This document shows positions 7,821 to 16,847 of a stretch of DNA of 64,000 nucleotides, piece by piece (position 1 is the stretch's first letter; each line of letters opens with the position of its first letter). A model generated the notes under the pieces. The model searched no databases. It was not told the DNA's origin and saw nothing but the letters and a program-made list of their open reading frames with translations. This DNA comes from Pirellulales bacterium (GTDB lineage Bacteria > Planctomycetota > Planctomycetia > Pirellulales > Lacipirellulaceae). The stretch lies in assembly GCA_022841705.1 (NCBI GenBank), contig JALHQZ010000002.1:744001-808000 (forward strand). The letters are read 5' to 3'. The translations under genes were made by a program, and so were the position numbers.

Positions 7821-9302
7821 TCAAGCGCGGACATCGATGCGATCAAGGGTTGGTTGCTGGTCTCCGTCAACAATGAGATTGGCAGCGAGTGGAAACTGGT
7901 GCGCTTGGCACTCGCGAAAGTGCATGCAGTAACCGGCCGTGTTGGGGAACGCAACCAAGTCGCCCGGCTGGGGAAGGGGATCAAAGCGAAGTTTGCGCAG
8001 CAAGATCACTTCGGCTTCGGTGCAATAACTGCCGGTGAGATAGCCCTCGGCAACTTGCGCTTCGCTGTTGCTGGCGGTGATGAGCAGCGGATCGACCATG
8101 AAGTCATCGCTCCCCGTGCGGCATTGCGAACTGTTCATGGCGAGTCCCACGAGCACGTCGCCGTTGGGTGTGTGCTTGCGATGCGCCACTCGGGCGATCG
8201 TCATCCCGCAACCAGCGAGCAGGGCTCGGCCAGGTTCACAGCGGAGCTGGATGTTGCGTTGGCGGAGTTCATCGGCGAGCGTTCCCTTCAGGTGCGACGT
8301 GGCTGGCGCCGCCAAGATGCGGGCGAACCAGTCCGCTGCGGTGCAAGGCTGAAAGAAGGGATAGACATTGCGGCGGCCGAACACTTTGTTTCCCCCAGCG
8401 ACCAGCCCCAAGCCGTGGTTGCGATACGTAAGGGATGTGCGGCGGCCCAGCAGCGCGCTGGTATGTTCCGCCCAGAAGGTGTTCCACTGGTCGGGTGATT
8501 CTAAGTAATTCACCGGAAACCCGCCGCCGATATCCAGCACGTTCGCGGCAAAGCCACGGCGCCGCAGTTCGTCCAGCAGGAGGAGCGATTGGCTGATGGC
8601 CGCGATGCGCTCATCAGCCGAGTAGCCATCCATATGGAAGTGCAAGCCCTCTAACCGCAGGTGCGTGCTCGCCGGATCGAGCAACTCTGCGGCGAAGGGG
8701 ACCACCTCTTCAAAATCGATTCCGAATCGGGAGCCCAGCTTTCGCCCGGCAACTTGAAATCCCGAAACTCGCAACAGAATGCGGAGCGAGTGCGGCGTCG
8801 AGACCGACGGGGCCACCTGAAGTTCGTCGGCGTTGTCGATTACCACCGTGACGCCATGCTGCGCGCAGTGGTTTAGGAGCGACCGCTCCTTGATTGCGGC
8901 GGTGCAGACAATGCGCTCTCCGGGTAGTCCAGCGCCGAGGGTTTGCTGAAGTTCCCGCTCGCTGGCGACATCAACCCCGCAGCCAAGCCGCAGTGATTCG
9001 TCCACGAACGACAGGCACTTGTTCGCTTTCCGCGCGAATTGAATTAAGAGCGGCACGCCAAAGTCCGCGGCAACGTTTTGGAGGCTGCCGACATTTTCGG
9101 CGAAGGGCGCGAGCGAGTGCAGATTCAGTGGCGAGCCCCACTGTTCGACCCACCGGGACAACTGCGGATGGGCGAGCGTCTCCCGCATCCACGGGGCAAG
9201 CCACGGCGTAAGCGGCGCAACACCCTGCAGCGGCACAACCTGGCAGTGGTTGTGCGCAGAAGCCGCGCTCATGCTCCGCGGCAAAGGGACAGGCATACTC
9301 AC
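7821..9302 (-). CDS. Type III PLP-dependent decarboxylase (DAP/Orn decarboxylase fold, SbnH/Y4yA-like)
   Basis: 493 aa. Alanine-racemase-fold decarboxylase: PLP lysine K92 in FARKANK, HFHMDGYS, the phosphate-binding DIGGGFPVNY, EPGRALLAG, the cysteine of SYCTEAEVILLRK (CxE where diaminopimelate/ornithine decarboxylases have CxSxD) and the closing FPNTAGYCMHF. The GTG start at 9302 overlaps the upstream stop (GTGA); an ATG lies two codons further in. It is the last gene of a three-gene operon behind an FAD protein and an SbnA-like synthase. In staphyloferrin B synthesis the related SbnH decarboxylates a diaminopropionate-containing intermediate, so a similar step is plausible here. Lysine biosynthesis (LysA) is less likely because the motifs and neighbours differ. 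The substrate is unknown. Confidence 0.85.
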   Translation of the reverse strand: MSMPVPLPRSMSAASAHNHCQVVPLQGVAPLTPWLAPWMRETLAHPQLSRWVEQWGSPLNLHSLAPFAENVGSLQNVAADFGVPLLIQFARKANKCLSFVDESLRLGCGVDVASERELQQTLGAGLPGERIVCTAAIKERSLLNHCAQHGVTVVIDNADELQVAPSVSTPHSLRILLRVSGFQVAGRKLGSRFGIDFEEVVPFAAELLDPASTHLRLEGLHFHMDGYSADERIAAISQSLLLLDELRRRGFAANVLDIGGGFPVNYLESPDQWNTFWAEHTSALLGRRTSLTYRNHGLGLVAGGNKVFGRRNVYPFFQPCTAADWFARILAAPATSHLKGTLADELRQRNIQLRCEPGRALLAGCGMTIARVAHRKHTPNGDVLVGLAMNSSQCRTGSDDFMVDPLLITASNSEAQVAEGYLTGSYCTEAEVILLRKLRFDPLPQPGDLVAFPNTAGYCMHFRECQAHQFPLAANLIVDGDQQPTLDRIDVRA

Positions 9303-11017
9303 AACACCTTATTTGCGCCCAGAGGTGCGAGCAGCGTTCGCGCCCAATTTTGCGGTTGCTCGTGCGGCGCGAGGTTGAGCGTGTCGTTGCCCAAAATCCA
9401 ACCCTCGGTACAGCGACCAAACAGTGCCAGCCGTTGTCGCGCGGCAGCGGTTGCTCCGAGGGGTCGCCCCGCGCGATCCACTTTCACCGTACGAGTCGGC
9501 TCATCTAGCGCCAAGGCGCCGCGACGAACAAGTTGGCCAATGAGCCCGCTCCGCGCGTTCCGTGGCGGCGTGGGCAGTACGGCATCGATCAGCAGCGGCA
9601 CATTCAGCGAGGCGCCCACCGAGGAGAGCCGATAGCCGTTGGGGAGAGAGTCCAACCGCGGGGCACAGGCGAAACTGAGATCGAGAATGCGGGCATCCAA
9701 AAGTCCGAGCAGGCGGCCGACATTCTCCGCGGCGGGACCAAAGCCAACGCGTTCCAGTTCGCCCAGTAGCAGTTGGAATCCGGAAACGGCCACGGTTGAG
9801 AGTTGGCCATAATTGACGATCGCCGCCAACGGGGCATGCAATTGTCGCCAACTTTCGCCGAGGGCCCACCCGGCGTCGAGCCGCTTCAGCCCTGTGGCGA
9901 CTAGATAGGAACTTTGCATCCAACCCGCGGGCAAAGCGGCACCGCTAACTCGCCAGTCACGAAACCAGCGGCGCGCGGCGCCCTGGACCACGCGTGGCGA
10001 CAGCCCCAGTCCGCAGGCGAGTAGTTCATCCGCGCATCGAGCGACGATTGACCACACCTGGTTGGCAAACGCGCCTTCGCCGCGGTGAGGGCAAAGCAGG
10101 CGCAGGTGCTGAGCCCACGTTTGGGCAATTGCCGCGGCTTCATCGGGCGCCAGCCCCACGGTGGGGTCTGGTTTGCAGAGCGGGGGGAGGCCACTGCGCG
10201 AGTAAGGCGCGATGCGCCGGGGCTCGCCACCCGTGGGGCGATACCTCCACGACTGGTGCTCGCGGGTGAACGCGCCGCCGACTCCCTCGGTGAGCGCGAG
10301 AATCGCATCAATCGCGGTCAACCCCAGACCTTTGATGGCGACGGCCTGTTTCGCTAGCTGGGGTGTTTTGGTAAGCAGGCCCATGATGGGAAACACCGAG
10401 GCCGTGGTTTCATTGGCGGCCGACGAAGAGGGAAAGCCACCATGCCCGGTGGTCAGCACAGCGTGGTCGTAATGGTTCCACATCCCCGCCACCAGCACCC
10501 GCACGCCATCGTCCCGCACATCGAGATCCTCCACTCGCTGGCGGAGAATTGAAACACTCCACTGGGACGGGATCCGCGCGAGCAGACGGACGAAGCAGTC
10601 GTTGAGATAAGCGCCAACGGCAGCGCGCGACGGATAGGCGTGCTGAGAATCGAGCGCGGGGAGGTTCTCGCGCGCCCACTCGGGGAAAGATTGCCGCCAA
10701 GCATCTCGGACGCGAGAGTTGTCACCTCGCGGCAAAGCTGTAATGCGATCGGCGGAAAAGTTCATCCGAAAAAACCGCGGCTGCTTCGGATCGTACACGC
10801 ATCCGGCCCCGGGGCTGGGCGCGGGTTCGAAGATGGTGATCTCGAGCGGTTCGCGCGATCCAACCCGCTCATATTCCGACAGTAAGCAGTCGAGCACCCG
10901 CAGTCCACGCGGGCCGCATCCAATGATCGCGAGGTTCAGGCGGCGATCATCGAAATTCGGGTCGGGGTTCGCCACCGAACTCTGCGGCGGGCGATTGTTG
11001 GCCGCGAGATTCTTCAT
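9299..11017 (-). CDS. FAD/NAD(P)-binding protein (NAD_binding_9 type)
   Basis: 572 aa. A Rossmann dinucleotide site is visible near the N-terminus (LAIIGCGPRGLRVLDCLL, first Gly at 33), followed by ITIFEPAPSPGAGCVYD and the FFRMNFSADRI block typical of the FAD-NAD(P)-binding family PF13454. A second glycine motif region holds VLTTGHGGFPS and KGLGLTAIDAILALTEG. ATG 11017 overlaps the SbnA-like stop by ATGA and is preferred over the longer frame to 11119, which would run far into that gene. In staphyloferrin B the synthase product is split oxidatively by SbnB, which is absent here; this flavoprotein may take that role (inference). It could alternatively be an N-hydroxylating or amino-acid oxidising enzyme. 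Confidence 0.8.
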   Translation of the reverse strand: MKNLAANNRPPQSSVANPDPNFDDRRLNLAIIGCGPRGLRVLDCLLSEYERVGSREPLEITIFEPAPSPGAGCVYDPKQPRFFRMNFSADRITALPRGDNSRVRDAWRQSFPEWARENLPALDSQHAYPSRAAVGAYLNDCFVRLLARIPSQWSVSILRQRVEDLDVRDDGVRVLVAGMWNHYDHAVLTTGHGGFPSSSAANETTASVFPIMGLLTKTPQLAKQAVAIKGLGLTAIDAILALTEGVGGAFTREHQSWRYRPTGGEPRRIAPYSRSGLPPLCKPDPTVGLAPDEAAAIAQTWAQHLRLLCPHRGEGAFANQVWSIVARCADELLACGLGLSPRVVQGAARRWFRDWRVSGAALPAGWMQSSYLVATGLKRLDAGWALGESWRQLHAPLAAIVNYGQLSTVAVSGFQLLLGELERVGFGPAAENVGRLLGLLDARILDLSFACAPRLDSLPNGYRLSSVGASLNVPLLIDAVLPTPPRNARSGLIGQLVRRGALALDEPTRTVKVDRAGRPLGATAAARQRLALFGRCTEGWILGNDTLNLAPHEQPQNWARTLLAPLGANKVL

Positions 11018-12132
11018 AGTGAGATCGGCTCCCTCAACTGCGAGGGGGGGCGGCTCGTGGTTCGGCGGCGCGCCGCGTTCAACTCGGCGGGTGAAATCTC
11101 GCAGTTTGCGGCAACCCACTCGTCGGAGTAGACGGTGTCGAGATACCGCGTCCCCGAATCATGCACAATGGCGACGCATGACTTACGCACCACGCGGCGA
11201 CTCCACCACAGGATTGACTGCATCACCCCACCACTCGAAGCGCCAGCGAGAATCGCTTCACGCATCGCCAACCGGCGACAGCCGAGGACGCACTCGCGAT
11301 CGCTCACCCGATGGACAGCGAAGGGGCGGCACTCTTCGGCGAGTTCGGGGACTCGACCGGCTCCCATGCCCGGTAGCAATCGCGGTCCCGCTTGACCGCC
11401 AAACAACACGCTGCCCTCGGAATCGACCGCGACGATGCGCGTTCGCGGCGAGCGGCGCGCAAATGTCTCTTGCAGACCGCGTAGCGTGCCGGTGCTGCTG
11501 CACGCGACGAAGACGTAGTCGACTGGTTCACCAAGAGCATCGAGGATTTCCGTCGCGGTTCCGTCGGCATGAGCACGGCAGTTCGCGGAGTTGGCGTATT
11601 GGTTCGGCCAGTAAGCGTGGGGGATCGTCTCGACGAGCTGCTTAACTTTCTCGATCCGCGCGGAAAGCGCGTCTTGTTTTGCGCGCGGCTCGACAACTTC
11701 GATCTCCGCGCCAAGCGCACGCATAATGGCCAAGTTCTGGGATTGGGCGCGCTCATCCACCACGCAGATAAATCGTAATCCCAAGTAGCGGCAAGCTTGC
11801 GACAGGCCAATGCCCATGTTTCCCGAGGAGGATTCAACCACGGTGGTGCGGCGGGTGATTTTGCCATCGTCAATCGCCTGTCGCAACATGGCCAGCGCCG
11901 GCCGATCCTTGGCGCTGCCACCGGGGTTGGCGAACTCGAGTTTGGCGTACAGCGTGATCGACGGCTCATCCAGAAAGCGGTCGAGGCGCACCAGCGGTGT
12001 CTGGCCGATAGTGTCGAGGATGCCGATCTGCTCGGTGAGGGCGGCGTAAACGCCGCCGCATTCAGAGGGTGTTGGAGCAACAATGGGCATCATCAACTGC
12101 TGGGCGAGGGAACTGTGAATGTTCACCCGCAT
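11014..12132 (-). CDS. SbnA-like cysteine-synthase-fold enzyme
   Basis: 372 aa, fold-type II PLP enzyme. IGQTPLVRL, the PLP lysine K75 in NPGGSAKDRPA, the phosphate-cofactor loop ESSSGNMG (about 100-107) and the AGASSGG loop near the C-terminus are all present. NPGGSAKDR with ESSSGN fits the SbnA group, which joins O-phosphoserine and glutamate to give N-(1-amino-1-carboxy-2-ethyl)-glutamate, a diaminopropionate precursor, rather than plain cysteine synthase (NPxxSVKDR, EPTSGN). It is first in an operon with the FAD protein and decarboxylase, linked by four-base overlaps. The ATG at 12132 has no clear Shine-Dalgarno; 12093 is an alternative start. Its promoter must lie in the divergent gap shared with the catalase gene. 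Confidence 0.85.
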   Translation of the reverse strand: MRVNIHSSLAQQLMMPIVAPTPSECGGVYAALTEQIGILDTIGQTPLVRLDRFLDEPSITLYAKLEFANPGGSAKDRPALAMLRQAIDDGKITRRTTVVESSSGNMGIGLSQACRYLGLRFICVVDERAQSQNLAIMRALGAEIEVVEPRAKQDALSARIEKVKQLVETIPHAYWPNQYANSANCRAHADGTATEILDALGEPVDYVFVACSSTGTLRGLQETFARRSPRTRIVAVDSEGSVLFGGQAGPRLLPGMGAGRVPELAEECRPFAVHRVSDRECVLGCRRLAMREAILAGASSGGVMQSILWWSRRVVRKSCVAIVHDSGTRYLDTVYSDEWVAANCEISPAELNAARRRTTSRPPSQLREPISL

Positions 12133-12172
12133 CTATGCAATCGCTGGGCCAATTACTCGGGCGCCGCGATGC

Positions 12173-12186
12173 GGCTCGTGCGAGCC
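12173..12186. promoter_or_regulatory. Short palindrome in the divergent SbnA-like/katE gap
   Basis: GGCTCG-TG-CGAGCC sits 40 nt upstream of the SbnA-like start in the 243-bp divergent gap. It may be an operator; nothing else in the gap is clear. Confidence 0.3.
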
Positions 12187-12375
12187 ACCACCAACTCCGC
12201 CACACCGAGTGTTGTCACATCGGGAGCATGATGGCTGATTTTCTCTCGCTGTGGTGGGATGCAACTCACCCTTCGCGTGCGACCGTGGTAAGAGGACAGA
12301 CGCAGCGCTCGGGCGCGCGATTTGCCTGCGGTGAGTGCGAAACTCTTCCACCTCCAACCAACTTTCGAGCAACGC

Positions 12376-14433
12376 ATGGCCGAGAAACCAACCCCGGGTG
12401 GCGAAACCCACCAATCGACCAATCGCCGCAAGGATTCGCTCACGACGAACCAAGGGATTGTCGTCAGCGATAACCAAAACTCCCTGAAAGCGGGCGCGCG
12501 CGGGCCCACCTTACTAGAGGACTTTGTCCTGCGGGAGAAGATTACCCACTTCGATCACGAGCGGATCCCCGAACGAGTGGTGCATGCCCGGGGTTACGGT
12601 GCGCGCGGATTCTTCGAGCCAATTCAATCGCACGCGGACCTAACGTCGGCGGAGTTTTTGCAAGACCCTACGGTGCAAACGCCGGTCTTTGTGCGCTTTT
12701 CAACGGTCGCGGGGAGCGCTGGCTCGGCGGATACAGTACGCGATGTGCGGGGCTTCGCGATTAAGTTTTACACGTCGGCCGGCAACTATGACCTGGTTGG
12801 CAACAACATTCCAGTTTTCTTCATTCAGGATGCGATCAAGTTTCCGGACCTCGTTCACGCCGTGAAACCGGCGCCCGACCGGGCGTTCCCGCAAGCCCAA
12901 TCGGCCCACGACTCGTTCTGGGATTTTGCCTCCCTCACGCCCGAGAGCACCCACATGCTGTTTTGGGCGATGTCGGACCGGGGGATTCCACGTTCGTTCC
13001 GTATGATGGACGGGTTTGGCGTCCACACGTTTCGCATGATTAACGCCAAGGGAAAAGTGAGCTTGGTGAAGTTTCACCTGCGGCCCAAGCTGGGGGCGTT
13101 GTCGCTGGTTTGGGAGGAAGCGGTTTGTCTGGCCGGGGCCGACCCGGACTTTCACCGCCGGGACTTGTGGAACTCCCTCGCGCGGGGAGATTTTCCCGAG
13201 TGGGAGCTGTCCGTGCAGGCGTTTACGGAAGAGGAGGCGGAGCAGTTTGACTTCGATGTGCTGGACCCCACGAAGATTGTGCCGGAGGAAGTGATTCCGC
13301 TGCGACCACTTGGGCGACTGGTGCTGAACGAGAACGTGGACAACTTTTTTGCGGAAACGGAGCAGATTGCGTTCTGCCCGGCGAACCTTGTGCCAGGGAT
13401 TGATTTGTCGGACGACCCGCTGCTGCAAGGGCGGTTGTTTTCTTATCTCGATACGCAGCTCACGCGGTTGGGGGGGCCGAATTTTCACCAGCTTCCGGTC
13501 AACCGGGCGCGGTGCCCGGTGGCGAACTTTCAGCGCGACGGGCACATGCAGATGAACACACCGGTGGGCGCTGTCGCTCACGAACCCAACTCGCTGGACG
13601 CCGGGGCGCCACGGGAAAATCCCCGCAGCGGTTTCCGCACCTCGCCCCAGCCGGTGCAGGGTGAAAAAGTGCGGGTGCGATCCGAAACGTTCGCCGACCA
13701 CTACAGCCAAGCGCGGATGTTTTATCGCTCCCTGCTGCCAATGGAACAGCAGCACTTAATCGCGGCGTTTGCGTTTGAGTTGGGTAAGTGCCACGAACCG
13801 GCTTTGCGCAAGCGGATGCTCGGCCGACTAGCGCTGGTGGAGCAGGAAGTAGCGGAGCAGGTGGCCCAGAAATTGGGGATGCCGGACGGAATCGAGCAGC
13901 TCGAACCGGCCATAGCGGCCCGCGACCTCGCGCCGTCGCCGGCGGTGTCGCAGTATGCCAATGCGCCGCTGGGCCTCGCCGGAAAGTTGATTGGACTGTT
14001 GGTGACCGATGGGATTGACGCGGAGCTTTACGAGTCGCTCCTGGAGAAAGCGGCTGCCGAGGAGGCGCGGGTGTCGGTCGTTGCCTTGACCATTGGCGAC
14101 GTAATGACGTCGCGCGAAGAGATCCTCACGCCGGAACACTTCTTGAGCGGAGCGCCGAGCGCGCTCTTTGACGTCATCGTGGTGGCCCCCAGCGCGGAGA
14201 ACGCGTCCCTGTTATTGGAATACCCACCCGCCGCCCAGTGGGTTCGGGATGCGTTTGCTCACCTGAAAGTTATTGGGATCGTGGAGTCGGCGAAGGAGCT
14301 GCTGGAACTGGCCGGCGCCCCGGCCGAGGGCGCGGGCATCGTGCCGATCCGGGACGCCACGGACTGGGATGCACTGCTGAACGTGGCGGGCAATTCGCAT
14401 CGCGTGTGGGAGCGGGAACTGGCGCGTTCGTAA
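12376..14433 (+). CDS. katE: Large-subunit (clade 2) monofunctional catalase
   Basis: 685 aa; it splits hydrogen peroxide to water and oxygen. Heme-site residues are visible: His70 in RVVHARGYGARGFFE, the Asn in YDLVGNNIPVFFIQD (about 143), and the axial Tyr357 in RLFSYLDTQLTRLG. Following the core is a C-terminal domain of about 150 residues (VVALTIGDVMTSREEIL to the end) of the class I glutamine-amidotransferase-like type that distinguishes large catalases such as E. coli HPII. ATG 12376 is chosen; TTG 12322 is in frame upstream but would add an unconserved stretch. No Shine-Dalgarno is seen. It heads a run of stress-type genes. Confidence 0.95.
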   Translation: MAEKPTPGGETHQSTNRRKDSLTTNQGIVVSDNQNSLKAGARGPTLLEDFVLREKITHFDHERIPERVVHARGYGARGFFEPIQSHADLTSAEFLQDPTVQTPVFVRFSTVAGSAGSADTVRDVRGFAIKFYTSAGNYDLVGNNIPVFFIQDAIKFPDLVHAVKPAPDRAFPQAQSAHDSFWDFASLTPESTHMLFWAMSDRGIPRSFRMMDGFGVHTFRMINAKGKVSLVKFHLRPKLGALSLVWEEAVCLAGADPDFHRRDLWNSLARGDFPEWELSVQAFTEEEAEQFDFDVLDPTKIVPEEVIPLRPLGRLVLNENVDNFFAETEQIAFCPANLVPGIDLSDDPLLQGRLFSYLDTQLTRLGGPNFHQLPVNRARCPVANFQRDGHMQMNTPVGAVAHEPNSLDAGAPRENPRSGFRTSPQPVQGEKVRVRSETFADHYSQARMFYRSLLPMEQQHLIAAFAFELGKCHEPALRKRMLGRLALVEQEVAEQVAQKLGMPDGIEQLEPAIAARDLAPSPAVSQYANAPLGLAGKLIGLLVTDGIDAELYESLLEKAAAEEARVSVVALTIGDVMTSREEILTPEHFLSGAPSALFDVIVVAPSAENASLLLEYPPAAQWVRDAFAHLKVIGIVESAKELLELAGAPAEGAGIVPIRDATDWDALLNVAGNSHRVWERELARS

Positions 14434-14565
14434 TGTACTTCGTTGTCACTTTGATTTGCACTGCGAGCAATGAAGCATCCTTCGACCTATCGCATTCGCT
14501 GGCGGCGCGTGAAGCGGCGTCGCCGGGCATTCCGCAATCAGCACCCCGCACGGCAGAACAACTTT

Positions 14566-15456
14566 ATGGCGAATAAATCGAAAGTTGGCGGCAAATCGAG
14601 CACCAAACCGCAGCGGCCCGCGCAATCGCAGGCCAAACAACCGGGCGAGACGGGGCCCATGAAACCGGCGCCACGGGTGATTCGCGAAGACTACCGCGGC
14701 GCACAGAAGTTGCGGGGCCAAGTCGCGCTCATCACCGGCGGCGATAGCGGGATCGGCCGGAGCGTGGCGGTGATGTTCGCGCGCGAAGGGGCCGATGTGG
14801 CCATCATCTACCTCAGCGAACAGACCGACGCGGAAGTCACCAAAGCGATGGTGGAAACCGAGGGAACAAAGTGCTTGCTGATCAAGGGCGATGTCGGCAA
14901 AGGCTCCTTCTGCCAGCGAGCGGTGGAGAAAGTCATCAAGCAGTTTGGCCGACTCGACGTGCTGGTGAATAACGCGGCCGAACAGCACCCGCAGGAAAAA
15001 TTCGCGGACATCACCGAAGGGCAACTGCTCGCCACGTTCCGCACCAACTTCTTCGGCATGATCTTCCTCACCCAAGCGGCTCTGCCGCAGTTGGAGAAGC
15101 ACAAAGGCCGGGTCATCAACACCACGTCGGTCACCGCTTATCGTGGCAGTCCGGACCTGGTGGACTACTCCGCCACGAAGGGGGCGATCGTCAGCTTCAC
15201 GCGCTCACTCTCGCTAGCATTGGTGAAGGTTGGCATTCGGGTCAACGCGGTCGCGCCGGGACCAATCTGGACGCCGCTGATCCCGGCGACATTCCCCCCC
15301 GACAAGGTTGCCACGTTTGGCGCCAACACGCCCCTGGGCCGCGCGGGCGAGCCCGACGAGTGCGCCACGTGCTTTGTGTTTCTGGCGTGCGAGGACTCGG
15401 CGTACATCAACGGCCAGGTGCTGCACCCAAATGGGGGTGAGATCATCAACGGGTAA
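14566..15456 (+). CDS. Short-chain dehydrogenase/reductase, general-stress type
   Basis: 296 aa. A disordered basic leader of about 45 residues (many Lys, Gln, Pro) precedes a classical SDR: LITGGDSGIGRSVAVMFAREGADV for NADP(H), NNAAE, catalytic Ser in TTSVTAYRG, YSATK with the catalytic Tyr-Lys, and PGPIWTPLIP. The order and the MKPAPRVIREDYRGAQKLRGQ segment resemble the YhdF/YghA group found with catalases and other general-stress genes. ATG 14566 is chosen because the longer frame from 14470 adds an implausible Arg-rich stretch. Substrate unknown. It follows katE by 132 nt on the same strand. Confidence 0.88.
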   Translation: MANKSKVGGKSSTKPQRPAQSQAKQPGETGPMKPAPRVIREDYRGAQKLRGQVALITGGDSGIGRSVAVMFAREGADVAIIYLSEQTDAEVTKAMVETEGTKCLLIKGDVGKGSFCQRAVEKVIKQFGRLDVLVNNAAEQHPQEKFADITEGQLLATFRTNFFGMIFLTQAALPQLEKHKGRVINTTSVTAYRGSPDLVDYSATKGAIVSFTRSLSLALVKVGIRVNAVAPGPIWTPLIPATFPPDKVATFGANTPLGRAGEPDECATCFVFLACEDSAYINGQVLHPNGGEIING

Positions 15457-15571
15457 CAGTGGTCGGGGGTGACTTCGCACTCTGAAGGGTCCGGTAATTG
15501 CCACGTTTTAACTGGCGCGCAATCGCTCGTGTGAGCAGCGCAGCCGATCTCACTTCTTTGGAGGTTCTCCC

Positions 15572-15781
15572 ATGGCTCGGAACAAGAATGCCCACAACGA
15601 TCCCGCGCACGCGGCCCCCGCGCAGAACCAAGTACCGCAGGACAACACGAAGGAAGCGGCCCAGCGTCGTGACTGGGTGAAGAAAGCGGGCGACGGCGAT
15701 CACCAGCGCGAGTTGCGTGCGCACGACGCGGATCGCCTCAGCGGGAAGGATACGCACGGCAAACGGAAGTCGACGAAGTGA
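15572..15781 (+). CDS. Small, highly hydrophilic protein
   Basis: 69 aa with no hydrophobic stretch: Asn/Ala/Pro/Gln-rich first half, then Lys/Asp/Arg-rich (RRDWVKKAGDGDHQRELRAHD). TTTGGAGG lies 7 nt upstream of ATG 15572, a strong ribosome site that supports a real gene. Composition recalls small stress- or desiccation-type hydrophilins, but I recognise no domain. It sits between the SDR and the DUF4142 gene, on the same strand, inside a stress-type gene run. Confidence 0.72.
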   Translation: MARNKNAHNDPAHAAPAQNQVPQDNTKEAAQRRDWVKKAGDGDHQRELRAHDADRLSGKDTHGKRKSTK

Positions 15782-16002
15782 CTTTTGTGAAGAAGTGGTG
15801 AAACCTGGCTCGCACCTTCGCGCACGGCACATGACTTGCGGATAGAAAGCGACCCTCAGAATCGCTTGCAAGCACATTCCCTGAGACTGAACGACGGGTC
15901 GCACCCGTCGCTCTGACAATTCGGTAAGAGGACTACTTTATCGACGTAAAGTTACGCCGAGTAGCATCTTACTTGCTAAATCTTGTGTGAGGAGTTTTTA
16001 CG

Positions 16003-16773
16003 ATGTCCCCCAACTGGATGTTTAGTTCTCTGGCAGCGCTGGGCGTGTTCGCAGCGGCAACTTATGGCCAAACGGTTGCGAATCCGCAGCAATCACCGCG
16101 ACCCCAAACGCAGCAAGGCCAACTGCAACCGGGCCAGCCGCAACCGGGCCAAGCTGTGCAGGGCCAAGCGTATCAAGGTCGGCAAACGGCCGGGCAGAAT
16201 TTGGACCAGACGATTGCTGGTTGTTTGCTGCTAGCCAATGAAGAAGAAATCGCGCTGGCGAAGTTCGCCGATGGCAAAGCGAAGTCCGACAAAGTGAAGG
16301 AATTCGCCCGGATGCTGGCGGACGATCATCGCAAGGTGGTCGACGATTTGCAAACCGTAGCGCCCCAACAGGCGCAAGCTGCCAAGAACCTGGGTGAAGG
16401 TTCGCAGCGGCAAACGGCGATCGCCACCAACCGAGCTGGCGCACGTCAGCAAGGTGGCGGGCAAGACGCCCAGTTCGAAATGGGTCGCCGCACGGCCGAG
16501 GAATGCTTGAAACTCACCAAGCAGATGCTGGAAGAAGCCGAAGGCGAAGAGTTCGACCAAGCGTTTGTGGGCAGCCAGGTTGGAGCGCACATTGCGATGC
16601 TGGCCAAGCTGCGGGGTGCGGAAGCTTTCGCCTCGCCGCGGTTGCAGCCGATCATCGCGGAGTCGATCTCCAGCACGGAGCAACATCTCGACCACGCGAA
16701 GCAACTGTGCAAGTCGCTGAAGGATGAAGCGGGCCAGGGCGAGCGGTCTAACGACCAGGCTTCCACCCGGTAG
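16003..16773 (+). CDS. Exported DUF4142-type protein
   Basis: 256 aa. A signal peptide (MSPNWMFSSLAALGVFAAATYGQ) is followed by a Gln/Pro-rich linker of about 40 residues with GQxQPGQ repeats. The helical domain from about residue 65 to 235 has the DUF4142 features AxxxxxEExxLAKFA, KVKEFARMLADDHRKVVDDLQ and the closing EHLDHAKQLCKSLK-like helix; this family forms a ferritin-like four-helix bundle in the periplasm. GAGGAG is upstream of ATG 16003. A strong terminator follows at 16801. Members often sit among general-stress genes, as here; biochemical role unknown. Confidence 0.85.
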   Translation: MSPNWMFSSLAALGVFAAATYGQTVANPQQSPRPQTQQGQLQPGQPQPGQAVQGQAYQGRQTAGQNLDQTIAGCLLLANEEEIALAKFADGKAKSDKVKEFARMLADDHRKVVDDLQTVAPQQAQAAKNLGEGSQRQTAIATNRAGARQQGGGQDAQFEMGRRTAEECLKLTKQMLEEAEGEEFDQAFVGSQVGAHIAMLAKLRGAEAFASPRLQPIIAESISSTEQHLDHAKQLCKSLKDEAGQGERSNDQASTR

Positions 16774-16800
16774 ATACGCGTGTACTAGATTTCGAGGCGA

Positions 16801-16841
16801 TTCCCTGCGGAGCGAGCAACTCGTTCCGCAGGGATTTTTTT
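16801..16841 (+). terminator. Rho-independent terminator after the DUF4142 gene
   Basis: TCCCTGCGGA (16802-16811) pairs with TCCGCAGGGA (16825-16834) and is followed by seven T. It also separates this gene from the convergent histidine kinase gene. Confidence 0.9.
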
Positions 16842-16847
16842 CGCCCT

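Noticed and set aside
12700..13755. 351-aa minus-strand frame across katE
   Set aside because: Antisense to the catalase core; His/Arg/Pro-rich artefact.
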